A stretch of 64,000 nucleotides of DNA from Ypsolopha sequella (Eukaryota > Arthropoda > Insecta > Lepidoptera > Ypsolophidae): assembly GCA_934047225.1 (NCBI GenBank), contig CAKOHE010000035.1, forward strand, positions 1 through 64,000, in the 5' to 3' direction. Both the position numbers and the translations under genes were made by a program. The notes beneath the pieces were generated by a model, which was given only the letters and a program-made list of their open reading frames with translations, did not search any database and had not been told where the DNA came from. This document shows, piece by piece, positions 10,201-19,897 of the stretch; positions within the stretch are counted from its first letter, which is position 1; each line of letters begins with the position of its first letter.

Positions 10201-12471
10201 GAAGAACAAACTCAAACTCTTAAAGTTCTTGGCTTACAGTGGTCGCCTGATTCTGACGAGTTCTCTTTTACTGTATCGCTAGATAGTCGCCCATGTACTA
10301 AACGCAATGTTTTGTCCGTGATAGCACGTCAGTACGACGTCCTCGGCTTTACCGCTCCTGTGATCTTGTACGCAAAATTACTCTTGCAGAAAATCTGTAT
10401 TTTAAAATTAGACTGGGATGAAACACTACCCTCTGATATTGCGCAGATTTGGCAAAACTATTTGAAGGAGCTACCTGTTTTGCGGGATTTACGTATTAAA
10501 CGCCACTTAGACGTGTTCCAAAATTCGAAAATTTCGATAATATCATTTGCAGACGCAAGTGAACGTGGATACGGATGTGTCGTATATATTAGAGTACAAG
10601 ATGACTCAGACACTTGCACTAGCATTCGGCTGGTATGCGCAAAGTCAAAAGTCTGTCCGCTCAAGACCGTCAGTGTCGCCCGCCTTGAGCTTTGTGCCTC
10701 GTTACTCATGTCGAAATTAACTCGTCGTGTAGTTGACGCTTATAAAATACGTCACAATATTGAACGTATTTACTGTTTTACCGATTCTATGGTAACTTTA
10801 CACTGGATACATTCCTCACCGCACAGGTTTAAAACCTTTGTCGCGACGCGTATAACAAAAATAATATCCGCTATTCCCGCTGAATGTTTTTACCATACAG
10901 CTGGTTCTCAAAACCCGAGCGACTGTCTTTCCCGTGGTCTCACTCCCACGCAGTTGATGAGTCACCCGCTCTGGTTCACTGGACCTGCTTGGCTTTATCT
11001 GGACGCTAAAGAGTGGCCAATCAAAACAATAGAATCAGCTTCTATTGAAGAAAACTTGCCGGAATCAAAAACAATTTCTCTTCCCGCTTTTAGTAATGAA
11101 GAACCGCATCCACTTCTTTCTCTTTCGGAAAGAATTTCGTCATGGCTTGTGCTTTTACACACAATCATTTACATCTACCGATTTTTACGTATTTTACCGC
11201 GCTCTAATATTTTTACCGCTACCGATATGGATTTCGCTGAAGTTGCATTGATTAAAGCTCTTCAAGCATTTTATTTTCTTGATGAAATAAAAAGATTAAA
11301 GTCAAATAAACTTTGTTCTCCCGCTTTAAATCGACTATCGCCATTTTTAGATAAAAATGGATTGTTACGCGTTGGTGGTCGACTTCGCAACACAGACATG
11401 ACGTTCGATCAACAACACCCTGTGTTGTTACCTCGTAAAAATCATATTGTCGAATTGATTATCATTCATTATCATCGCAAAAATTGTCACACTGGACCAG
11501 TGGCTTTAATGTCAATAATCCGCCAAAAATTTTGGATACTTTCCTGTCGAAATATTGTTCGTCGCGTAATACATAGCTGCAATTATTGTTTTAAGGCGAA
11601 GCCGAGACAAACCTTCCCTTTCATGGCAGATTTACCATCATGCCGCGTTAATGAGGCTAAAGCTTTTGTCCACTGCGCTGTGGATTATTGTGGTCCTATC
11701 AGTATCACTCCGTATCGAAAACGTGGAGTCCGTCCCGTCAAATGTTACCTCTGCATATTTGTATGCCTGGTGACTCGTGCAGTTCACGTTGAATTGGCAA
11801 CTGATCTTAGCACGAACACTTTTCTTTCCGCGTTCAAACGTTTTTTATCTAGACGTGGAGCAGTGTCTTTCGTATATTCAGATAATGCTACGAACTTTGT
11901 AGGCGCTAGAAATGCCCTCTCAGAAATTTACAATTTGACAAACTCCGAAGAATTTAAAACGTCTTTCGCGAATGAACTTGCCGATCATAGAATACAATGG
12001 AAATTTAATATTCCACGTAGCCCACATTTTGGGGGACATTATGAGATATATGTCAAAGGATTTAAGACGCATTTGCATAGAGTAGTAGGTACTCAACTGT
12101 TGACCTACGAAGAATTATTAACTGTAGTTACGCAAATAGAATGTGTCATAAATTCTCGTCCGCTTACGCTGCTGAGTGAAGATCCATCTGAACTTAGCGC
12201 GTTAACTCCTGCACATTTTCTGATGTCAACTCCTTTAAAAGAATTACCCGCTTGTAAGGTGGCTGATGAGCCAGTTAATTTATTACGTCGCTACGCGTTG
12301 CTTGATCAAATGGTAGAATCGTTCGCAAGGCGATGGAAGAATGATTATCTCCATCTTCTCCAGTCTAGAGGAAAATGGAATACACCTTCCAACCCAATCA
12401 AAATTGGATCTGTTGTCGTTGTAGTTACCGATAACACTCCACCGCTTCAATGCCGCTCGGTGTTATTGTAG
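7237..12471 (+). CDS. BEL/Pao gag-pol polyprotein, 1744 aa, 3' end frameshifted
   Basis: This is the polyprotein of the BEL-1 retrotransposon. In order: a coiled N-terminal gag region and a DUF1759-type gag domain (about residues 140-290); Cys/His zinc-knuckle clusters (CCPLCKQLKHYNLYKC near 350 and CRHCNCKHHSMLC near 415); an aspartic protease with CDPASQSSFS (about 515); a reverse transcriptase with FTSDIKQMFLQV and the catalytic YMDD at 10024-10035; RNase H with ISFADASERGYGC, ARLELCASL, CFTDSMVTLHWI and NPSDCLSRG; an HHCC zinc finger and DDE integrase (CAVDYCGPI, YSDNATNFVGA, HFGGHYEIYVKGFK). The C-terminal DUF5641-like region is cut short: the frame shifts near 12450 and its usual ending continues in another frame to a stop at 12576-12578, consistent with a one-base loss. 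All catalytic residues upstream are intact. Confidence 0.92.
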   Translation: MPNFVLYNMPNSAEAAKLKMSYSLKKLKNKRQELFNRLQRVYDFSKTALEDVSSAELFMANVETLDTVRSEIHVIIDEINDTEVLINPNFEPNYQSWSAFEDLYSHCKYINRKLSHSSKSADSKVKAPRDMECPKKPTIKLPKLELVGFSGEATMWPTFYETFKTTIHDNPDLTDNERVQYLMGKLSGRALSICSGITPNATNYDIIWKTLVSTFQDSRSLATTYLDQMFEFRPLTTASSKNLDLFLDKFCSAVSCLKSLNIKDLSDFILMYLALKKLDVETARSFEMFKRGSDLPHYDELISFLREQTKILNRTAPAITAPAPNRSVNNNNNKTGYSTKSTHAFVSASTNNNCCPLCKQLKHYNLYKCPEFVKLDIEKRFQFIKSNNGCTNCLSITHNNSACKSSYNCRHCNCKHHSMLCRKQNVMNTHTALGQNITVSPRTHTQSSRLVDPAVSATNTEHMTNDSQSVPTASNNISLCNLQPNSQRNETCLLGTIQVIVKDSNGMSVRLRALCDPASQSSFSTVSCCEKLNLKYEKIPRAFVKGIGSSSNPIKGATNLKLFSRFDDSVSISLDTYVIDRITDNLPSVQVDLSTLSYLKDITLADETFYLPGEIDILIGASLFADILLSGRVSGPPGTPTGFQTIFGFTLIGNTPVYQNTACSISLCSYMEIEPPIDFILQKFWQLEEVHCEPASSPANDECEKLFINNVSRDPAGRYSVSLPFARNPNILGNSYHHAKKCFMSLERRFVSNADLRSEYNNIINEYLTKGYISPLHNDDQLSLGYYIPHHPVVRVDKSTTKVRICMNASTKTDSADGTRVSLNDTLHTGANLQNDLFLILLDFRLYEIAFTSDIKQMFLQVLVNADDRKFQKFLYRFDTCSPLIAYQFNRVCFGLRSSPFLAMRVVRKLCEDGSSAYPLAATVAARNCYMDDICYSTPTVQGSLQLRDELVGLLKAGGFELVKWSSNCQQLLDTLPDTHRLNSSKNFEEQTQTLKVLGLQWSPDSDEFSFTVSLDSRPCTKRNVLSVIARQYDVLGFTAPVILYAKLLLQKICILKLDWDETLPSDIAQIWQNYLKELPVLRDLRIKRHLDVFQNSKISIISFADASERGYGCVVYIRVQDDSDTCTSIRLVCAKSKVCPLKTVSVARLELCASLLMSKLTRRVVDAYKIRHNIERIYCFTDSMVTLHWIHSSPHRFKTFVATRITKIISAIPAECFYHTAGSQNPSDCLSRGLTPTQLMSHPLWFTGPAWLYLDAKEWPIKTIESASIEENLPESKTISLPAFSNEEPHPLLSLSERISSWLVLLHTIIYIYRFLRILPRSNIFTATDMDFAEVALIKALQAFYFLDEIKRLKSNKLCSPALNRLSPFLDKNGLLRVGGRLRNTDMTFDQQHPVLLPRKNHIVELIIIHYHRKNCHTGPVALMSIIRQKFWILSCRNIVRRVIHSCNYCFKAKPRQTFPFMADLPSCRVNEAKAFVHCAVDYCGPISITPYRKRGVRPVKCYLCIFVCLVTRAVHVELATDLSTNTFLSAFKRFLSRRGAVSFVYSDNATNFVGARNALSEIYNLTNSEEFKTSFANELADHRIQWKFNIPRSPHFGGHYEIYVKGFKTHLHRVVGTQLLTYEELLTVVTQIECVINSRPLTLLSEDPSELSALTPAHFLMSTPLKELPACKVADEPVNLLRRYALLDQMVESFARRWKNDYLHLLQSRGKWNTPSNPIKIGSVVVVVTDNTPPLQCRSVLL

Positions 12472-12678
12472 CTGTATACCCTGGCAAAGATAATGTCATT
12501 AGGGTAGCTTCTGTCAAAACGACGACAGGTGTTTACAAACGACCTGTCGTGCGTCTTTGCCCTCTCCCATCTCAATAACTCCTTTCTTTGCCCCCGCTTC
12601 AAAATTTCGTTATTCTCTGTCTTATTTTTACTTTTCTATTCTTATTTTAAAACCAATGGTTTTAACGCCGGGGGCAAA

Positions 12679-13145
12679 TGTTCGCGCCACTTCTTGTGGC
12701 TCTCATACTGCGGGGTAGTTGTGAATTAATATTTTCAACTGTCATTTTCGCTGCATCTCCACCCGCTTAGTTTTGGACGCAAATCAATCAGTCGTCAATC
12801 AGAAGCCTTTCACGCCGGAGGTCTACGCTGATTGTCATTCGACTAGGTCCTACCTCGACCCTACCGCCCGCCATTTTGAGATCGCACCCGCTGTGCGCCT
12901 CATTTTCATCTATTACTATTACGAAGAAGACTAGCCGAGAAGAGCGCAACCAGGCACGAAGAGGAAGAAGAAAACCATCTTGGAGAACACCAGAGACTTG
13001 GTGGCTCAGGCGAAGCGTGGTTTGTGGTGCATGCAGCTCCTTCCCAAGGTCAGATCTTTCATCTTCGTAATTTATTTCTCTTCACTTCCCGCTATTTTTT
13101 AAAACCTATGGTGATACAAAGCACTGCCGTCATATCGCGTGCTCA
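12679..13145 (+). repeat. BEL-1 3' LTR
   Basis: Direct repeat of 6310-6774 with about four differences. It ends GTGCTCA and is followed at once by unrelated DNA beginning CCATCGATATCGATG, itself a short palindrome. Confidence 0.88.
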
Positions 13146-13824
13146 CCATCGATATCGATGATAAAAAATATGAAGTATTTCATTACATATTTAAACTAAA
13201 AATATGATATATATTTCATTGGCGCCGGGCCTGGGTTTTTTTTGAGCATTCACCTTTGGAATGTTTTGTCACATTTTTTTGTTATTTTTCTCATATCGAA
13301 GAAGATCGTCGTAAAAAGAATACAAAATTTGCCACAGAAAATTAATATATGAAATTTGAAATCCCATTGGATTCACGAAACAGGGCACATTTGCCCTAGA
13401 GCTAGTGGAAGCCTGTTTTTTCTTGATTTCCTGGTAAGTTTTGTGTACTTTTGGTTTCATTTTCTGAAAATCCCTTTTGTCCCGTTTCCAATACGTTAAT
13501 TTCCTTGCAAATAAATATATAATATACATAAATATAATACAAAAAATACAACAAAGTTGAAAGATAAATATGCTATAAATAAATATATGCCTAATTCCGC
13601 CCATTCAATTAGTCTTGCAAAGAAGAAGGGCAAGAAAATTAGCAAGATCAGTTTTTTTTATGTTTCCTTTTCTTTTTTTAATAATTTCTCTTACAAAGGC
13701 TTTTAAACTATACAAAGTACTTACATCTAATTAAGCTAAGGAAAGGGACAAAACAATACAAGACAGCAGGAATTTACGTGGTGAAAGAAAATAATAATAA
13801 TAATAAAAATATATCTTAGTCAAC
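13146..13824. other. Non-coding DNA downstream of a host last exon
   Basis: No coding or repeat structure is recognised. Because the exon at 13825-14049 ends with a stop on the minus strand, this stretch probably holds that gene's 3' untranslated region and polyadenylation site. Several AATAAA-like hexamers are present on the minus strand in this AT-rich DNA, but none can be singled out. Confidence 0.4.
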
Positions 13825-14049
13825 CTATCCCATGTAGCCAATCCTGCGTTCCGGTAGCCACTCCTGCATATCCCTCGCTGTGGTGTTCAACCCGACCAGG
13901 CTCAGGGAGAAGCAGTAGCTGGGGAACCAGTCGGTGGCGAAGGATACCGATATGTTGTAGCCGCCGATCCCTTCGACTACCGGCCTTATCAGACGATTCG
14001 GCATGGCCAGACGGGCGCACACGATCGTCGTCTCTATGCCCGCTGAGAT
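13825..14049 (-). CDS. Last coding exon of an unidentified host gene
   Basis: On the minus strand a pyrimidine-rich tract ending TTCCCAG stops at 14050. It is followed by a 75-codon frame starting in phase 0 (ISAGIETTIVCARLAMPNRL...) and ending at the stop 13825-13827 after RRIGYMG. Base composition is balanced and GC-richer than the surroundings, codon use is protein-like, and there is no transposon similarity. It includes GGYNISVSFATDWFPSYCFS and ends ARDMQEWLPERRIGYMG. I do not recognise the family. The exon at 32918-33005 is on the same strand and could belong to the same gene, but its end phase does not join directly to this one, so at least one further exon would be needed. Confidence 0.6.
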   Translation of the reverse strand: MSAGIETTIVCARLAMPNRLIRPVVEGIGGYNISVSFATDWFPSYCFSLSLVGLNTTARDMQEWLPERRIGYMG

Positions 14050-14249
14050 CTGGGAACAAATAATTATACAAAAAATACATCTTCACTGTATAATTCCCCG
14101 AGGTTTCAGAGGTTTTTTCGTGTATGGATTGTGAAATGCAAGTCACAAGCCACACTCGAACATCCCCGTTTCATAGGCGATTTATTACATCTGGCGTAAT
14201 GGTACTTCAGGCACAAATATGGGCCCACAGATCAACGTGCCTTCCAAAG

Positions 14250-14514
14250 CACGCAGACTGGACACAAATATGCCCCTACGGGATTTGAATGCAGTGGAAA
14301 TGTGTTCCTTGCGGAGTATGTGTGGTTTAACATTGAATGATAGAGTGAATAATATCGACATACGGGATCATTGCGGCCTGAAAGAAGATATAGTAACTAG
14401 AATAGAAAAAGGAATGCTTCGGTGGTTTGGACATGTAGAGAGGATGAATGAAAGTAGAGTGATAAAAGAAAGATATGATGCGCATGTCAAAGGTAGAACT
14501 CGACCAGCCCCTGT
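14250..14514 (+). pseudogene. RTE-type LINE 3' coding remnant, part 1
   Basis: The translated stretch contains EMCSLRSMCGLTLNDRVNNI and KGMLRWFGHVERMNESRVIK, the C-terminal region of RTE-clade LINE polyproteins after the reverse transcriptase. It is abruptly interrupted at 14515 by a MITE and resumes at 14732. It is a dead, 5'-truncated fragment. Confidence 0.65.
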
Positions 14515-14731
14515 ATTCTGTATCTTTAGTTGCCAACTGAACGAGGTGCTTATCATCAGAAACATAGATAAAAACTGAAATTTCAAAATTGCCTTTAGTG
14601 GGTATTGAAGTATTAACAATCTGTGTCGTCACTTCAAGTGCAAAAATATCCTTAGGACATCGGAATTCGATAGTATATCTATGTTTTTGATGATAGACAC
14701 CCAGTCCAGAAGGCAACTAGAGATACATAAT
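14515..14731. mobile_element. MITE with ~35-bp inverted ends, copy 1, inserted in an RTE remnant
   Basis: The left end (ATTCTGTATCTTTAGTTGCC, then AGGTGCTTATCATCAGAAAC) is mirrored at the right end (TTTTTGATGATAGACACC, then GGCAACTAGAGATACATAAT). A second copy with the same ends and body lies at 26235-26446. The RTE coding similarity stops and restarts exactly at its borders, which fixes the limits and shows it inserted later than the LINE. A TA target is possible. Confidence 0.65.
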
Positions 14732-14940
14732 AGGCCCGCAGGCCGCCCGAGAAGGACGTATGCTGACTCCCATTGGTGACATATTGAAGAAGGGCAAAAG
14801 TACCCGAAATGTAAGAGCTTGTACGTCTATATTGTTGGGTGACATGGATGTGGAAGAGGCAAACGAGGTGTTGAGGATCGTAACAGATGGAAATCTGTAG
14901 TCTCCGCCTATTCCTCTTGGAGACAGGCGTGAGCATTATA
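14732..14940 (+). pseudogene. RTE-type LINE 3' coding remnant, part 2
   Basis: Continuation of the fragment at 14250-14514 beyond the inserted MITE. It contains AAGRPREGRMLTPIGDILKK and a conserved end, MDVEEANEV, followed by frame breaks. A homologous, separate fragment is at 16425-16575. Confidence 0.55.
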
Positions 14941-14971
14941 TGTACGTTTGTATGTAAATAACTCAAATGTG

Positions 14972-15750
14972 TTTCCTGAAAAAGACATGGGCATTTGATA
15001 TTGAAATTTTCATTCGATAAACAATTAATATTGCCAGGTCAAATCGCTTTTTTATCTCTAAATATGAAGCAATCCGCATTTGTTGGTGTATTCGCTTCTA
15101 TCTTCTAAATTTCTGTGTTTTATTGTGGTATTCACGCATCACTTAGACCGCTTTACAAGGAAGGTACATTTCGTCTATAAAAGTGAAAATAAATCTTTAT
15201 ACAATTTATTCGACCGACATATATACATACATATATACCTCTATAAAATTGTTCCATAATTAAAACTTTCCTTATCTGTATGTAAGAGTATGTTACCGCA
15301 TAACTTGATTACTACTTAACGGATTTCAATGCAGTTTTCTAGAAAAGTTATTAAGATCGATTTAAAGCTGTGATTATTTTAGTTTTTATATGTTCGCTTA
15401 TAAATTGTGAAACATTTATTTGATTTGAGTATTTTTAATGTTCATATATTGCACGTAAACAAACAATATTATAAATATATAATATAAAAATATATAATGT
15501 ATAAACAATGTGATAATACGTATAACTAACAGCATTCACGTTAGTATTAAAGAACCTTTGGTTATGCTATTATAGCGACACCGATTAGAAAAAGCAGTGG
15601 ACAAGTACAAGTGTATTTAAATAATTTATAATTATAATTCATTTTTATTTAACAAGATTATTGGCTACTGGGCAACCAAATTTATACCTATAAGATACAT
15701 ATTTTACAATAATATTTCATAAGTTACATCAACTTCAAGTATTTAAGTAT
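14972..15750. other. AT-rich DNA, no gene seen
   Basis: Apart from short AT-rich simple sequence near 15220-15240 and 15475-15500, I see no organised feature. Confidence 0.45.
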
Positions 15751-16289
15751 ACAGGTTGTAATCGTTAAGTGTGACCAGGCCATTATTTCGTAACTATAAC
15801 ATATATCAAAAAAAAATTAACTGATATCGAATGTATGTTACCTAATCAGTAAAATGACATCAATAACTTTTTGAAATTCACACGAGAAGTATCCAAAATG
15901 TTGACATTAATCATTCCCATACATTTAGTATGAGATTAGTAGAATGGTTTTAGTTTCCTTATTTTAAGTGGTCTAGAACTCATTTTACCTTAATCTCATT
16001 TAATGATTACGTATGATATGATAATCATGATTTTCAAGTAGATACACGTGTAGATTAATTATTTTACCACTTCAAATTAATAAGAAACCATGTTTCAATA
16101 TCGCATTAATACTAAATGTATGGGAATGTTTAATGTCAAAATTTTGGATACTTCCCGTTTGATTTTCAAAAAGTTATCCATATAATTTTACTGATTAGGT
16201 AACATACTTTCGATATCAGTTTAAAAATTTTTGATATCTTTAATAGTTATGGAATAATGGCCTGGTCACTCTAAACGATTACAGCCTGT
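15751..16289. mobile_element. Long-arm foldback element, 539 bp
   Basis: It begins ACAGGTTGTAATCGTTAAGT and ends with the complement ACGATTACAGCCTGT. Inverted similarity extends about 210 bases on each side (for example CCAGGCCATTATT against AATAATGGCCTGG, and CATACATTTAGTATGAGATT against the right arm). Only about 120 bases separate the arms. It is flanked by TAT...ATA, compatible with a TA-type target. It encodes nothing. Confidence 0.7.
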
Positions 16290-16424
16290 ATATCAGCCAC
16301 GATTTTAATTTTTTAACTAAATATCAAACGAGAAAAAATTAAGAAATGCGCTTTCAACAGCTAATTGTTAATTGTCTTCGTTGTATTCTGTTGTATGTTA
16401 TTTTGGGGCATTGGGTGGAAGGCT

Positions 16425-16575
16425 ATAGAGATCGCCTTGCTATCGGCAGCCATAGCTTGATAACTAAATTGATGGATGTGGAAGAGGCGAAAGAGGTGTG
16501 TCTGGATCGTCACCGATGGAAATCAGTAGTCTCTGCCTACCCCTCTGAGAGACAGGCGCGAGTATCTGTATGTAT
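16425..16575 (+). pseudogene. RTE-type LINE extreme 3' coding fragment
   Basis: The frame contains MDVEEAKEVCLDRHRWKSVV and SAYPSERQAR, the end of RTE-clade LINE proteins, matching the remnant at 14732-14940. It is a 5'-truncated insertion. The upstream part of the open frame (from 16346) is not RTE-like. Confidence 0.6.
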
Positions 16576-17002
16576 ATGTAATAAGTATAAGCATGCACTT
16601 AAAAACCTTACTTAAATAAAAATTTCATCACTGCAATGATGACTGCCCTTTTATTGCAAAACCTTCTTCATATCATGTTGTAAGTTTTTTCATGTTTAGT
16701 CTATCATAAAGTTTCAAGAACAATTGAATAGTATCCATACAAACTGGCAATAACTAGAAAATATAGCACGCTAAATGGAAGCACTACGATTCGATCCGTG
16801 GCTCTAATGGTTACAATCGAATCGATTATAGTCTAAAATCGAATTAGTAATCGCTGTGCTTCTTTTGTTACAACTTATATAGTTATTGTAATTGGTTTGC
16901 GGTAAAATTATGCAAATGTACCTTACATATTGCGAAACGATCGATTATGTTATAAAATACGAGTACACAATTAAAGTAACTAGAAAATTGATTAAAATAT
17001 TT

Positions 17003-17355
17003 TTCTTCAACATACGCGGAAATATTATCATAACTTTTGAATAAAGAACACGCGAAGTATCATATTTACGTAGACTGAAAAACCAAAATCACTTCCCAGC
17101 GCATTTTTTGAATTTGGAACGAAGAGCGCACCGGCAATGTTGTATGAAACGGTGTGCTGTTTGAATTTAGAACTCTTTCATCTATCGTACACATTGCGTT
17201 CTCGTGGCTGTATAGCCACAGATGCGTTTACCTTTCGGCACTAAATGTAAAAAAAAAAAATTGGCGGTAAAGTGGAGTTCGTTGTTATTTGGTTAATAAT
17301 AAATTAAAAGCACTTTATTCAAAAGTAATGATAATATTTCCGCGTATGTTTAAGA
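17003..17355. mobile_element. Inverted-repeat element with ~40-bp arms
   Basis: Left arm 17003-17043 (TTCTTCAACATACGCGGAAA...) and right arm 17316-17355 (...TTTCCGCGTATGTTTAAGAA) are nearly perfect complements around about 270 bases of non-coding DNA. The right arm leads directly into the hairpin block at 17352-17489, so the two may form one element. Confidence 0.5.
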
Positions 17356-17489
17356 AAAGCACTATATATGCCTCGGCCGAAATGGCAATTGCCTGTCTCG
17401 TATCATTGAAGTCCTCGCCTGCGGCTCGGCCTTCAAACTCATACTCGACCTGCAATTGCCTATTTCGCTGCCTTTGCAATAATGTACTA
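17352..17489 (+). repeat. Terminal compound hairpin of the Crypton-like type
   Basis: The block opens AAGAAAAGCACTATATATGC, contains GAAATGGCAATTGC against GCAATTGCCTATTTC, a central AAGTCCTCGCC / GGCTCGGCCTT stem, and ends AATGTACTA. The end of the Crypton-like element at 31060-31182 has the same order: AGAAAAGCACTATACATGC, AAGTCCTCGCC, GGCTCGGCCTT, AATGTACTA. Only the outer arms differ in sequence. I take it as the 3' end of a related, different family. Confidence 0.5.
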
Positions 17490-18193
17490 ATGTTGTTTTG
17501 TAGTAAAATTTTATGTCTTTCTTGCATGAGTTAGAACTTAAGTCGGAAACAAGAGGCTTCTTCATTTTATAATGACTCTATTGCATGAATAATGTTTTGA
17601 ATAAACCAAATATTTTTTAAATTGAGCTATGAATAAAAAAGAATATTTCATAACTTACTTCGGTAAAACAAGAGACTTTTCTGTTGTGTAAAAAAATAAT
17701 AAGTAACCTGATAATCAAATAAATTATATTATAGCATAGGTATAAACTGACAAGAATTATCTTTAATTAGCAAAGAATGTAATAAATTATTACCTGGGAT
17801 ATGCTAATCGGATCGATATACCTATATTAGGGTGGTTCTTATCTGGACGAAATATTTTTTTTTTTATTTTCTCATGGGGCACCTCGTAATTATAATCTAT
17901 GCTATGAGATAAAAAAGGGCCGATGTATTTTTTTCGAAGTTTTTATTCAAATTTAAGGGGTCGCTACCGCTAAAGATAAAAACTCTAGCAATAATAAATA
18001 AATTTATGTAAGTTACTATTTTTTTATTCGAATATGTCAATCAAATTCACTTACAAACACATACAAAATGTCATCTTAATAAAGAAAACAAGTAATTGAA
18101 TATTCATGTTGACAAAATGTTATTCATGTTGATTTCTTGGTGTCAGGAAACTTTTTTCGAGTCTTTAACCAATAATAGTAGGTACTGTTTTTG

Positions 18194-19897
18194 TTATTTA
18201 TCAGTGGAATGTAATTTGTTGTACTCCTGCATAAGTGCTACTCCTCGCTCTGCAATATCATTCACAGCTCGCATACTATAAGCTATTGCCTTATTTCTTT
18301 TATAACTTTCGTCATTATCCCAGGTTTCTGCATCGTTCTTGAGAAAGTCAGGCGTCATACCAGTTAACTGAAATAATCTAAGTATATGAGTTGCTTGAGA
18401 TAAAGTCTTCATTGTTTTTGTCAAGAATAGAATCACATTCCAATGCTATACGATTAGGACCTTCTAGACCTTCATTTTGTAATGCTTTTACCATATTTCT
18501 GTTAGTTTCGAAGCTAATTCTGTCGTCAAATAATGCTAAGCACACCAGTTCTTCCGACAGGTACCACTACTGTCCCATGATTTTTTTAGGGCTACTTTGG
18601 ATAATAGCGGATTAATATCTTCATACAGCTTGAGGTCTTTCAACAGCTGCAAATCGTTCGCATGTGTAAATGCTGCAGAAAGGGCTTTATACCAATATTT
18701 CACATATATTCGCACTGTGAACACGCAAATGTCTTTTATGCCTTTCTGTTCTTGCCTCGACATCTTAAATTGTTCTCGAAATAAGAAAATTTCAAGCGAA
18801 TATATCGCTTTTGTCATCCACTGAGCTCTATGTAAACCTGCAGGTGTTCTAAAGGACGTTGATTTTTCAAGTGTACCTACCAAATATATAATATTTAGCT
18901 GCAACAATTCTTTATAATCGTCCCTCGGCTGGTACAAAGCTAATTGCTGTTTTGAAAAAGTAATGACGGTCTCTGAAATATGTACACTATTTTTAAACAA
19001 CAATGTATCAGAAGAAACAGTCTTGATGTCATTTTGGGTTATATTTGCCCAATTATTTTTGAATCGTTTAAAAACTTCAATTTCGGGTCTGCTGGAAAGA
19101 CCCAGTGCCTGAAGTACCACGGCTTCTAACATTATTTTGAGTATATGATGTCGGCAAGCCAGCCAGAGCAAATCCTTTTCCAACTTTTTTTCCAAAAGAA
19201 TGCACGCTCCATTTCTCGAACCAGTGTTGGATGACGTAGTATCGAAACACATGCACTTAATTTTTTCAGTTAAGCTCCAGCACATTATAGTTTCAAATAC
19301 TGCTGTTGCCTTTGCCTCTCCTGTACCTCGGCTTAGCTTTGGTATACCAAGAAGTGGGTCGACGCCCTGTGTTTGCGCCCGTACGACGCTTTACAAACAT
19401 TCTGTGTGTGTGTGTGTGTGCGTCCAACAAGTTCTAGTTGTTTTTTAGTTTATTAAATGTCATTAGTGTTTATAATCATAATGTGTTGTGGACTTTATCT
19501 TATGGGAAATAAGATTAAGTTTAGTTTGTGTAAAGTATCTTTACTTTGTGCTCAAAAGCCTGCGCGCCTAGCTACCGCAGTCTCGTTAACTCTGTCGGTA
19601 CAAGCACTTGTCATTCTAATATTGTAAAATTTATCTAAAACACAAATAATTAATTCGTTTCCAAAGTCCTTTTTTGTTTTATTTAAATATCACTTTGTTC
19701 CGTCGTGAACACCCTGACCTGACACTTAATTTCGTGACGTCAAGGCTAACAGCTAAACGATCGTCTATAATTTTTTTTCTGCACCGTTTCGATGGCGGTG
19801 CTTCAGAGCGCGAAGGCGCTGGCTGTGGAGAAACGATAAACCTCTCATCGTCGGGACTTCTAATTTCAGATGATGAAGATGATGAAATAATTGACAA
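18194..19897 (-). pseudogene. Decayed transposase of the 17.8-20.7 kb transposon
   Basis: Minus-strand pieces in order: an N-terminal part at 19680-19897 (acidic/serine start, then IIDDRLAVSLDVTKLSVRSG); a gap containing a TG microsatellite; a central block from about 19370 (PLLGIPKLSRGTGEAKATAV) through CFDTTSSNTGSRNGACILLE and LLWLACRHHILKIMLEAVV to 18536; and a C-terminal part to 18194 (NDIAERGVALMQEYNKLHS). The frame changes near 18545 and again near 18435, and the centre of the N-terminal half is missing. The CFDTT...N...RHH arrangement is shared by a family of uncharacterised, transposon-like proteins in arthropods and cnidarians (from memory). It is not functional. Confidence 0.6.
19403..19420 (+). 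repeat. (TG)n microsatellite
   Basis: Nine TG units lie inside the transposase pseudogene, at the point where conserved coding similarity is lost. Confidence 0.9.

Larger units (their letters stand above)
6310..13145 (+). mobile_element. Full-length BEL/Pao LTR retrotransposon (BEL-1)
   Basis: Two LTRs (6310-6774 and 12679-13145) enclose one long gag-pol reading frame and a short leader. LTRs start TGTTCGCGCC and end GTGCTCA, keeping TG...CA borders. They differ at only about four places in about 466 bases (two substitutions and two small length changes in A/T runs), so the insertion is recent. A purine/G-rich tract (GCCGGGGGCAAA) precedes the 3' LTR. The expected 5-bp target duplication is absent: the left flank ends GAAAG and the right flank starts CCATC. 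The 3' end of the coding region is frameshifted. Confidence 0.9.

Noticed and set aside
14100..14265. Part of the host gene upstream of the exon at 13825-14049.
   Set aside because: The sequence resembles the body of the SINE at 32388-32590 (CGTGCCTTCCAAAGCACGCA compared with GCGTGCCTTCCGAAGCACCC), so it is repeat DNA in the intron.
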